Source of the DNA: Pseudomonadota bacterium
GTDB taxonomy: Bacteria > Pseudomonadota > Alphaproteobacteria > Reyranellales > Reyranellaceae
Direction of reading: 5' to 3'
Length of the DNA: 13,811 nt
Assembly: GCA_023436825.1 (NCBI GenBank)
Contig: JAEZHS010000330.1
Span: 1-13,811, forward strand
Shown: one piece after another, positions 6,171 through 12,085 of the stretch
Layout of the letters: the number at the start of each line of letters is the position of its first letter
How positions within the stretch are numbered: the stretch's first letter is position 1
Translations under genes and position numbers: made by a program
The notes under the pieces: model-generated
What the model was told of the DNA's origin: nothing
Seen by the model: only the letters and a program-made list of their open reading frames with translations
Database searches by the model: none

Positions 6171-7088
6171 ATGGCCAATATGCTGAAGGACAAGGTCGTT
6201 CTGGTGACCGGCGCAGGCGGCGGCATCGGCCGCGAGATGGCGCTGCTGGCGGCCAAGGAAGGCGCCGCCGTCGTGGTCAACGACCTGGGCGGCGCGGTCG
6301 ATGGCGAAGGCGGTGGCAGCACGTCGCCGGCGCAGAAGGTGGTCGACGAGATCAAGGCGGCTGGCGGCAAGGCCGTGGCCAATGGCGACAGCGTCGCCGA
6401 TCCGGCGGGCGCCGAACGCATGGTCAAGGCCGCCGTCGAGAACTTCGGCAAGATCGACGGCGTCATCAACAACGCAGGCATCCTGCGCGACCGCATCTTC
6501 CATCGCATGAGCCATGTCGACTGGAAGATGGTGATCGACGTCCACCTGAACGGCGCCTTCAACGTCAGCCGTGCGACCGCCAACTACTTCAAGGAGCAGA
6601 AGTCGGGCGCCTTCGTGCACTTCACCTCGACCTCGGGGCTGGTGGGCAACTTCGGCCAGGCGAATTATTCGGCGGCCAAGATGGGCATCATCGGCCTGTC
6701 GCGCTCGATCGCCCTGGACATGGCGGCGTTCAACGTCCGCTCCAATTGCATCTCGCCCTTCGCCTGGACGCGCATGATCGGCACGATTCCGGCCGACACC
6801 GACGCCCAGAAGGCGCGCCTCGAGCGCTCCAAGAGGATGACGCCGGCCAAGATCGCGCCCATGGCGGTGTTCCTGCTGAGCGACGCCGCCGACGGCATCA
6901 CCTCGCAGATCTTCGGCGTGCGCATGAACGAGATCATGCTGTTCAACGCCAACCGCCCGGTGCGCTCGGTGCACAACTCCGAGGGCTGGACCTTGGAGGC
7001 GATCGCCGAGCACGCCGTGCCGTCGATGAAACCCTACTTCACCGACATGAAGCGCTCACCCGAGTACTTCACCTGGGACCCGATCTGA
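6171..7088 (+). CDS. MFE-2-like short-chain dehydrogenase, probable (3R)-hydroxyacyl-CoA dehydrogenase
   Basis: A 305-residue classical SDR. The Rossmann motif is TGAGGGIG (13-20). Asp38 at the end of strand 2 indicates NAD rather than NADP. It is followed by LGGAVDGEGGGST (39-51), an insertion characteristic of the dehydrogenase part of peroxisomal multifunctional enzyme type 2 and its bacterial relatives. NNAG is at 100-103 and the catalytic set is Asn127, Ser153, Tyr166 and Lys170 (NYSAAK). The extra C-terminal tail of about 50 residues is also MFE-2-like. The likely reaction is NAD-dependent oxidation of a (3R)-hydroxyacyl-CoA or related steroid-type side chain. The ribosome site GGAGGGAG (6160-6167) sits a few bases before the ATG. 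The stop overlaps the next start (TGATG), so the M20 peptidase gene is co-translated. Exact acyl substrate not known. Confidence 0.88.
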   Translation: MANMLKDKVVLVTGAGGGIGREMALLAAKEGAAVVVNDLGGAVDGEGGGSTSPAQKVVDEIKAAGGKAVANGDSVADPAGAERMVKAAVENFGKIDGVINNAGILRDRIFHRMSHVDWKMVIDVHLNGAFNVSRATANYFKEQKSGAFVHFTSTSGLVGNFGQANYSAAKMGIIGLSRSIALDMAAFNVRSNCISPFAWTRMIGTIPADTDAQKARLERSKRMTPAKIAPMAVFLLSDAADGITSQIFGVRMNEIMLFNANRPVRSVHNSEGWTLEAIAEHAVPSMKPYFTDMKRSPEYFTWDPI

Positions 7089-8245
7089 TGGCCGAGGTCC
7101 GCAAGAACGAGCCGAAGATCGATGCCGACGAGGTGCTCGCCGGCATCGTCGAGTGGGTGTCGATTGAAAGCCCGAGCCACGACGGCAAATCCGTCAACAA
7201 GGTCGTCGACCACGTCGAGGGTCAGTTCCGCGACCTCGGGCTGAAGCTCGAGCGCGTTCCCGGCCGCGACGGCTTCGGCGACATCCTGGAGTGCAAGACG
7301 ACGCCGGAGATGAGCCAGGGGGACGGCAAGGGCATCCTGGTATTGGCGCATCTCGATACCGTGCATCCCATCGGCATGATCGAGCGGGACCTCAAGATCC
7401 GCCGCGAAGGCGACAGCATCTTCGGGCCCGGCATCTACGACATGAAGGCCGGCGGCTACATCGCCTACTACGCGCTGCGCCATCTGATGCGCATGGGCAA
7501 GAAGACCAAGCTGCCGGTCACCTTCCTGTTCATTCCCGAAGAGGAGGTCGGCAGCCCGACCTCGCGCGCGCGCATCGAAGAGGCCGCCCGCGGCCACAAG
7601 TACGCGCTGGTCATGGAGCCCGGCCGCGACGGCGACCGCGTCGTCACCTCGCGCAAGGGCGTCGGCCGCTTCACCCTCACGGTGAAGGGCACGGCGAGCC
7701 ATGCCGGCGTGCGTCATCAGGACGGCCGCAGCGCCATCCACGAGATGGCGAAGCAGATCATGCGCATCGAGGCGAAGACCGACTATGCGCGCGGCATCAC
7801 CTGCAATGTCGGCCTGATCGAGGGCGGCAGCGGCGTCAACGTCGTGCCGGCGGAGTGCAAGATCGAGGTCGATCTGCGCGTACCGAGCCAGCAGCTCGCC
7901 GAGGAGATGACGCACTGGTTCCTGAACCTCGAGCCGATCGGCAACGACGTGACCTTGACGGTCGAGGGCGAGATGAACCGGCCGCCGTACCAGAAGGACC
8001 CGGGCATCACGGCGCTGTTCGAGAAGGCGCAGGCGATCTACCGCGAGATCGGCAAGGAGCTCTTGGACGTTCCGCTGACCGGCGGCGGCAGCGACGGCAA
8101 CTTCACCGCCGCACTGGGCATCCCGACGCTCGACGGTCTCGGCGCCGACGGCAAGGGCGCGCATGCGGCCTTCGAGCAGATCTATTATTCGTCGCTGGTG
8201 CCACGCACCTATCTCTGCACGCGCCTGCTCGAGACACTGGAGTAG
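7088..8245 (+). CDS. M20 family metallopeptidase, carboxypeptidase G2-like
   Basis: A 385-residue di-zinc exopeptidase/amidohydrolase of the M20A (glutamate carboxypeptidase) group. All expected residues are present with spacing like carboxypeptidase G2: His88 and Asp90 in LAHLDTVHPIG, bridging Asp118 in GPGIYDMKAG, catalytic Glu152 and ligand Glu153 in IPEEEVGS, Glu177 in MEPGRD, and final ligand His359 in GKGAHAAFE. The lid/dimerisation domain with GTASHAG (201-207) lies between about 190 and 300. There is no signal peptide, so unlike the Pseudomonas enzyme it is likely cytoplasmic. Enzymes of this group remove C-terminal Glu/Asp or split N-acyl amino acids. There is no strong ribosome site; translation probably depends on the SDR gene through the one-base overlap TGATG. 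That pairing hints that the released acyl group is oxidised by the SDR pathway, which is inference only. Confidence 0.92.
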   Translation: MAEVRKNEPKIDADEVLAGIVEWVSIESPSHDGKSVNKVVDHVEGQFRDLGLKLERVPGRDGFGDILECKTTPEMSQGDGKGILVLAHLDTVHPIGMIERDLKIRREGDSIFGPGIYDMKAGGYIAYYALRHLMRMGKKTKLPVTFLFIPEEEVGSPTSRARIEEAARGHKYALVMEPGRDGDRVVTSRKGVGRFTLTVKGTASHAGVRHQDGRSAIHEMAKQIMRIEAKTDYARGITCNVGLIEGGSGVNVVPAECKIEVDLRVPSQQLAEEMTHWFLNLEPIGNDVTLTVEGEMNRPPYQKDPGITALFEKAQAIYREIGKELLDVPLTGGGSDGNFTAALGIPTLDGLGADGKGAHAAFEQIYYSSLVPRTYLCTRLLETLE

Positions 8246-8258
8246 CACTCATTGGACC

Positions 8259-8276
8259 GCGGGCCTCCAGGCCCGC
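8259..8276 (+). terminator. Hairpin after the M20 peptidase gene
   Basis: GCGGGCCTCCAGGCCCGC forms a perfect 7-base-pair GC stem with a TCCA loop, 13 bases after the M20 stop. It is followed by a loose pyrimidine tract (TCATCGTCTTCGTCTT) rather than a clean T-run. A plausible terminator for the plus-strand SDR/M20 operon. Confidence 0.6.
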
Positions 8277-8293
8277 TCATCGTCTTCGTCTTC

Positions 8294-8311
8294 CGGACCG
8301 CGCGCGGTCCG
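8294..8311 (-). terminator. Palindrome after the nitronate monooxygenase gene
   Basis: CGGACCGCGCGCGGTCCG is a perfect 18-base palindrome. It begins six bases past the stop of the minus-strand nitronate monooxygenase gene, and three more pairs (8290-8292 with 8313-8315) lie beyond one mismatch. With the neighbouring hairpin at 8259-8276 it fills the 72-base convergent gap. Probably the 3' end signal of the minus-strand genes; no T-run is seen. Confidence 0.5.
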
Positions 8312-8317
8312 AAAGAA

Positions 8318-9412
8318 CTAACGCAGCAGCGTCTGCGCGCCGCTCCACAGCTCGCGCACGACGTCGCCGGCGGGCTTGGCCTGCGCCAGTCGCGCGGACT
8401 GGCCCGACCAGGCCTGGATGCGGTCGATGTCGTTGGCTTTGGTCCCGGCATCGCGCATCGCTTGGGTCAGGCCGCGCTGCACGGGATACGGCGCCGGGTT
8501 CGGCGCATCGGATGCGTGGGCGGCGCGCGCATAGGCCGTGGCGACCGCGCGGCCGGGACGGCCGGAGAAGGCGCGTGTGAGCAGGGTCTGCTCGGGCAGG
8601 GTGCGTCCGATGGCATCCGCCCAGGCGGGAGCGAGCTTCGCCTCGGGACAGCGCAGGAAGCCGGTGCCGATCTGCACCGCCGAGGCCCCCAGCATCAGAG
8701 CCGCGGCGATGCCGCGCGCATCGGCGATGCCGCCGGTCGCAACGACCGGAACCTTCACCGAATCGACAATTGCCGGCACCAGCGCAAAAAGCCCGACCAG
8801 TTCACTCTGCGCCTTGCCGGCATCGAAGGCGCCGCGATGACCGCCGGCCTCCATGCCTTGCGCCACGATCACGTCGGCGCCCGCCGCCTCGGCCGCCTTG
8901 GCTTCGGCCACAGTCGTGGCGTTGGCGAACCACTTTATGTCCTTGGCCTTCATGCGCATGACGAAGTCGGGCGGATAGACGCCCATGATCGAGGAAATGA
9001 TGGTGGGACCGACCTCCAGCATGGCCTCGCACTGCGCGACGAAGTCGGGTGGCGACACGTCACCTGCTTCGCGCGCGACCTCCGGTCCCCAGCCACTTAG
9101 GAACGCGCGCACGGCGTCCTCGGCTTTGGCGTCGCGCGTGGGCGGCGGATCGGGAATCCAGAGATTGAGATTGAAACCGCCGTTGCTGCCGGCGCGCATC
9201 TCCGCCGCCCACGCCTTGATGGCGGCGGGCTGCATCAGGAGCGCACCGCAACTGCCCAGGCCGCCGGCATTGGCGACGGCGATCGAGAGCGAGGCGGGGC
9301 AGGCGCCGGCCATCGGCGCGAGCAGGATGGGGACGCGAAGGCCGAAGGCGGCGCAGAACGCCTCGGCTCTCTTCAGCAGGGGATTGGCAAGCTGTGGATT
9401 GGCTGTCGGCAT
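8318..9412 (-). CDS. Nitronate monooxygenase family FMN enzyme (2-nitropropane dioxygenase-like)
   Basis: A 364-residue TIM-barrel flavoenzyme. ILLAPMAGACPASL (29-42) forms the first strand with the FMN contact. NLWIPDPP lies near 84-91. AQGMEAGGHRG (184-194) carries His192, the catalytic base of class I nitronate monooxygenases. VATGGIADARGIAAAL (224-239) with VQIGTGFL (246-253) forms the FMN phosphate site. These enzymes oxidise alkyl nitronates such as propionate-3-nitronate, though many homologues have other or unknown roles, including enoyl reduction. The ATG at 9412 is preferred. An in-frame TTG at 9421 is possible and would add three residues; neither has a clean ribosome site. It lies 78 bases downstream of the LysR gene on the same strand, so it may be co-transcribed with or controlled by it. 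Confidence 0.88.
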   Translation of the reverse strand: MPTANPQLANPLLKRAEAFCAAFGLRVPILLAPMAGACPASLSIAVANAGGLGSCGALLMQPAAIKAWAAEMRAGSNGGFNLNLWIPDPPPTRDAKAEDAVRAFLSGWGPEVAREAGDVSPPDFVAQCEAMLEVGPTIISSIMGVYPPDFVMRMKAKDIKWFANATTVAEAKAAEAAGADVIVAQGMEAGGHRGAFDAGKAQSELVGLFALVPAIVDSVKVPVVATGGIADARGIAAALMLGASAVQIGTGFLRCPEAKLAPAWADAIGRTLPEQTLLTRAFSGRPGRAVATAYARAAHASDAPNPAPYPVQRGLTQAMRDAGTKANDIDRIQAWSGQSARLAQAKPAGDVVRELWSGAQTLLR

Positions 9413-9490
9413 GATCCCCAACGTAGAGATTGGCCGCGGCCGCAGGTAGCGCTTTGATCAGATGGCCGCTATCGCTCCAGGCGATTGCCT

Positions 9491-10375
9491 CTACTCGGCG
9501 GCGCGGCGGGCCAGCATCGGGCGGGCGCAGTCGAGGAAGGCGCGCAACGCGCTCGAAGCATAGGCGTCGCGATGGCGGATGAAGACCGTCTCGACCTCGC
9601 CTTCGCCAGGCAGCAGATGGTGGACGCGCACGCGGCCGCGCCGCCACACCGGGCCGATCAGCGCCTCGGGCAGCAACGTCACGCCGAGACCCGCGCCGAC
9701 GCAGCTCACGATCGCCTCGAGCGTACCGAACTCGAGATGGCGGACGCCGGCGATGCCGCGTCGCGCCAGAAGTGCTTCGAGATGCTGGCGATAGGAACAA
9801 CCCGTGCGCAGGACGATTATCCTGAGGCCGCCCTGCCGCGCCAGCGCTTCGAAGTCGGCGGCATCGGGAGCGGTCAGCACGACCAGCTCTTCGCGGAAGA
9901 ACGGCTCGGCGACCAGGTCGGCATGGTCGACCGGCCCCGACACGAAGGCGCCATCGAGTCGGCGCTCGATGGTCTGCTCGATCAATTCCTGGGTGGTGCC
10001 CGTGCGCAGCGAAAGGTCGACGGCGGGATAGGCCGCGACGAACTCGGCAAGCACCGGCGAAAGTCGCAGTGCCGCCGTGGTCTCGAGCGAGCCGACAACC
10101 AGGTTGCCGGCCGGCGTGCCATCGTCTGTGACGGCGCGGCGTGCATCCTCGAGCAGTCCCGCGACGCGATCGGCGAAGGGCCGCAGGCGCAGTCCGGCGG
10201 CCGTGAGCGTCGCGCCGCGATGGGTGCGCTCGAACAGGTCGACGCCCAGCCGCTCCTCGAGGGCGCGGATGCGCGCAGTTACGTTGGACTGCACAGTGCC
10301 GAGCTCGGCTGCGGCCTTGCTCATGCTGCCCGTGCGGGCAACGGCGGCGAAGATGCGGAGGTCCGCGGCGTCCAT
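9491..10375 (-). CDS. LysR-type transcriptional regulator
   Basis: A 294-residue LTTR of normal length. The winged helix-turn-helix covers residues 1-60: LRIFAAVARTGSMSKAAAEL (6-25), then the recognition helix TVQSNVTARIRALEERLG (27-44) and wing LFERTHRGATLTAAG (47-61). A linker helix leads to the periplasmic-binding-protein-like effector domain (about 90-290). Cys193 in RTGCSYRQHLE (190-200) is in the cleft region and is shared by a subset of LTTRs; whether it senses anything is unknown. There is no divergent partner: the upstream side is a repeat-bearing gap and the downstream gene is the nitronate monooxygenase, so the usual target rule does not pick a clear target. Nitronate or nitro-compound detoxification is a guess from position. 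Confidence 0.92.
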   Translation of the reverse strand: MDAADLRIFAAVARTGSMSKAAAELGTVQSNVTARIRALEERLGVDLFERTHRGATLTAAGLRLRPFADRVAGLLEDARRAVTDDGTPAGNLVVGSLETTAALRLSPVLAEFVAAYPAVDLSLRTGTTQELIEQTIERRLDGAFVSGPVDHADLVAEPFFREELVVLTAPDAADFEALARQGGLRIIVLRTGCSYRQHLEALLARRGIAGVRHLEFGTLEAIVSCVGAGLGVTLLPEALIGPVWRRGRVRVHHLLPGEGEVETVFIRHRDAYASSALRAFLDCARPMLARRAAE

Positions 10376-10417
10376 GGTCGCTCTCGCTACCGACTGTTGC
10401 CGGATGATGGAACAAAA

Positions 10418-10487
10418 CTGTCACCCCGAGCGTAGCGAGGGGCCTTTCGCGGACAGGAATGGGCCCTCGCGGCGCGCGGGATGACAG
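10418..10487. repeat. Dispersed intergenic palindromic (REP-like) element
   Basis: A 70-base imperfect palindrome in the 133-base gap between the LysR gene and the oxidoreductase gene. The outer arms CTGTCACCCCG (10418-10428) and CGGGATGACAG (10477-10487) differ by one base from perfect pairing. The inner arms GCGAGGGGCC (10435-10444) and GGGCCCTCGC (10461-10470) pair at 9 of 10 positions, with six-base internal loops between and a 16-base apical loop. The phrase CCCCGAGCGTAGCGAGGGG is of a type that recurs in the intergenic DNA of many bacteria. Only one copy is in this window, so repetition is known from that recurrence, not seen here. It may act as a transcript end or a RAYT-mobilised REP-like element. 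Confidence 0.75.
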
Positions 10488-10508
10488 CAGGTGCTGCAGC
10501 AGGCATCT

Positions 10509-11120
10509 CTAGTAAGCCGCCGTGAAGCGCTGGCGGATGTGCGTGGGCTTCTCGATCTCGTCCATGATGGCGATGGCGAAGTCCTCGCGGCTGATCTCGC
10601 TCTTGCCCTTGTCGTCCTCGAGCAGGTGATCGCGACCGAGTCGGAACTTGCCCGTGCGCGCGCCGGGCTGGATCGAGGCGGGCGGCGAGATCGCCGTCCA
10701 GTCGAGATCCGTCACCTTCTGGACCTCGGCCAGGGCCAGCGCGGCCGGCTTCGACGTCGGCGGCTGGATACCTTTCTCGGCCATGTGATCGAAGTGCGTG
10801 CGGCCGTCCTTGCGCAACAGGCTGCCGGCGCCGACGACGAACAGGCAGCGCTTCACACCTGCCTTGCGCAAGGCGTCGAGCACTTGGTGGACGTCGTTCT
10901 CGTTCCATTTGACCGACAGGATCGCCGCATCGTATCCCTTGAGGGCATCGGCGAAGGCCGCGACCTCTGCCGTGTTCGCCTTCGCCGCCTGCAGCCCGTC
11001 GCGCGCGGCAAGCTTGGCCGGATCGCGGGTCAGTCCGGTCACGCGATGGCCGCGGCGGAGCGCCTCGTCGAGGATGCGGCTGCCGATATTGCCGGTCGCG
11101 CCGGCCAGGACGATTTTCAT
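10509..11120 (-). CDS. NAD(P)-binding oxidoreductase, atypical SDR / NmrA-like
   Basis: A 203-residue Rossmann protein of the atypical SDR type (COG2910 / NAD(P)H-binding family). The dinucleotide motif GATGNIGSRILDEAL is at residues 7-21. Arg32 in LTRDPAKL, after the second strand, suggests NADP. The classical Tyr-x-x-x-Lys active site is not present: the corresponding region reads FVVGAGSLLRKDGR (94-107). Such proteins act as flavin or quinone reductases, anti-sigma-like redox sensors, or isomerases, so no reaction can be fixed. The start ATG overlaps the stop of the upstream hydrolase gene (ATGA), so the two form a translationally coupled pair with the hydrolase first. Confidence 0.85.
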   Translation of the reverse strand: MKIVLAGATGNIGSRILDEALRRGHRVTGLTRDPAKLAARDGLQAAKANTAEVAAFADALKGYDAAILSVKWNENDVHQVLDALRKAGVKRCLFVVGAGSLLRKDGRTHFDHMAEKGIQPPTSKPAALALAEVQKVTDLDWTAISPPASIQPGARTGKFRLGRDHLLEDDKGKSEISREDFAIAIMDEIEKPTHIRQRFTAAY

Positions 11121-12016
11121 CGCGTCGTTTCCCTCATGAGATCGCGCAGGGCGGTGACGGTGTCGGCCGGAGCCTCCTGCGGCACGTTGTGTCCGATGCG
11201 CGGCAGCAGGCGCCGCGAATAGGGGCCGGTGAAGTTCCTGGCCTGATTGTCCTGCTCGGGGGCGGGCCCGACGCCGTCGTGCCCGCCATGCAGGTTGATC
11301 GTCGGCACGGGGATCTTCGGCTGCTGGGCGAGCTGGGCCTCGATGCCCATCAATGCCGGGTCACCGGCTGCGTAGCCGTAGCGATGACGGTAGGACTGGA
11401 TCACCACGTCGACGAAGTCGGGATTGTCGAACGATGCGGCGCTCCTCTCGTAGGTCGCCTCGTCGAATTGCCATTCCGGCGACCACAGCTTCCACAGCAG
11501 CCGGCAGATATCGCGGCGGTTCTTCGTGAGTCCGGCGCGGCCGCGCTCGGTGTGGAAGTAGTATTGGTACCAGAAGCGGTGCTCCTGCTCGGCCGAGGCC
11601 GGGTTCGCGAACGCGGCAGTGTTGAAGATGTTGTAGCCCGTGCAGCTCACCAGGCAGCGCACGCGCTCGGGCTTGAGGGCGGCGGCGATGCAGGCGGCGC
11701 GGCCGCCCCAGTCGTAGCCGACGAGCGCGGCGCGCTTGATGCCGAGCTTGTCCATGAACTGCAGGAGATCGTGACCCAGTGCCGCCTGCTCACCAGAGCG
11801 CATCGTCGACGCTGTCAGGAAGCGCGTCGGCCCGTAGCCGCGCAACCAGGGCACCAGCACGCGGCAGCGGTCAGCGGCTAGCGCCGGCGCAACCTCGTCG
11901 TAGGCGCGCACATCGTAGGGAAAGCCGTGCAGCAGGATCACCGGAGGGCCGTTCTCGGGGCCGTGCTCCTCGTAGGCGATCTCGAGCACATCGGTGCGGA
12001 CGCGATCCTGTTTCAT
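11117..12016 (-). CDS. Alpha/beta hydrolase with Asp nucleophile, epoxide hydrolase-like
   Basis: A 299-residue alpha/beta-hydrolase fold protein. The oxyanion motif is HGFP (30-33). The nucleophile elbow is VGYDWGG (99-105), with Asp102 rather than Ser, which places it with epoxide hydrolases and dehalogenases rather than esterases. The acid is Asp247 in GGHDGVGP and the base is His276 in RIGHNVP. The cap has YQYYFHTERG (150-159) and SYRHRYG (208-214). These match the two ring-opening tyrosines of epoxide hydrolases (probably Tyr153 and Tyr209), and the dehalogenase His-Trp pair is not seen. PWLRGYGPT (56-64) is also typical. Expected reaction: epoxide to diol. It is the first gene of the minus-strand cluster and overlaps the oxidoreductase. 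Only AGG directly next to the ATG resembles a ribosome site, so the start is moderately sure. Confidence 0.9.
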   Translation of the reverse strand: MKQDRVRTDVLEIAYEEHGPENGPPVILLHGFPYDVRAYDEVAPALAADRCRVLVPWLRGYGPTRFLTASTMRSGEQAALGHDLLQFMDKLGIKRAALVGYDWGGRAACIAAALKPERVRCLVSCTGYNIFNTAAFANPASAEQEHRFWYQYYFHTERGRAGLTKNRRDICRLLWKLWSPEWQFDEATYERSAASFDNPDFVDVVIQSYRHRYGYAAGDPALMGIEAQLAQQPKIPVPTINLHGGHDGVGPAPEQDNQARNFTGPYSRRLLPRIGHNVPQEAPADTVTALRDLMRETTR

Positions 12017-12038
12017 CCTGCGAGCTTAGCCCGCCTCG

Positions 12039-12067
12039 TTGACAGAGTCGCGGGCCGCGCCCACGCT
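12039..12067 (+). promoter_or_regulatory. Weak candidate promoter for the amidohydrolase gene
   Basis: A perfect TTGACA (12039-12044) is followed after 17 bases by CACGCT (12062-12067), a poor match to TATAAT. The leader would be only about 12 bases, barely covering the GGAGG ribosome site at 12077-12081. The -35 box is good but the -10 is weak, so it is offered as a candidate only. It is the sole promoter-like sequence seen in the 69-base divergent gap. Confidence 0.25.
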
Positions 12068-12085
12068 TGGCGAAACGGAGGAAAC

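Noticed and set aside
7034..8248. Minus-strand open frame (404 codons) opposite the M20 peptidase gene
   Set aside because: The plus-strand frame carries all metal ligands with correct spacing; the antisense translation shows no recognisable family.
9432..9441. GGCCGCGGCC palindrome between LysR and nitronate monooxygenase genes
   Set aside because: Short GC palindromes are expected by chance at this base composition.
9471..9485. ATCGC-TCCAG-GCGAT hairpin after the LysR stop
   Set aside because: Only a 5-base-pair stem without a T-run; too weak to call a terminator.
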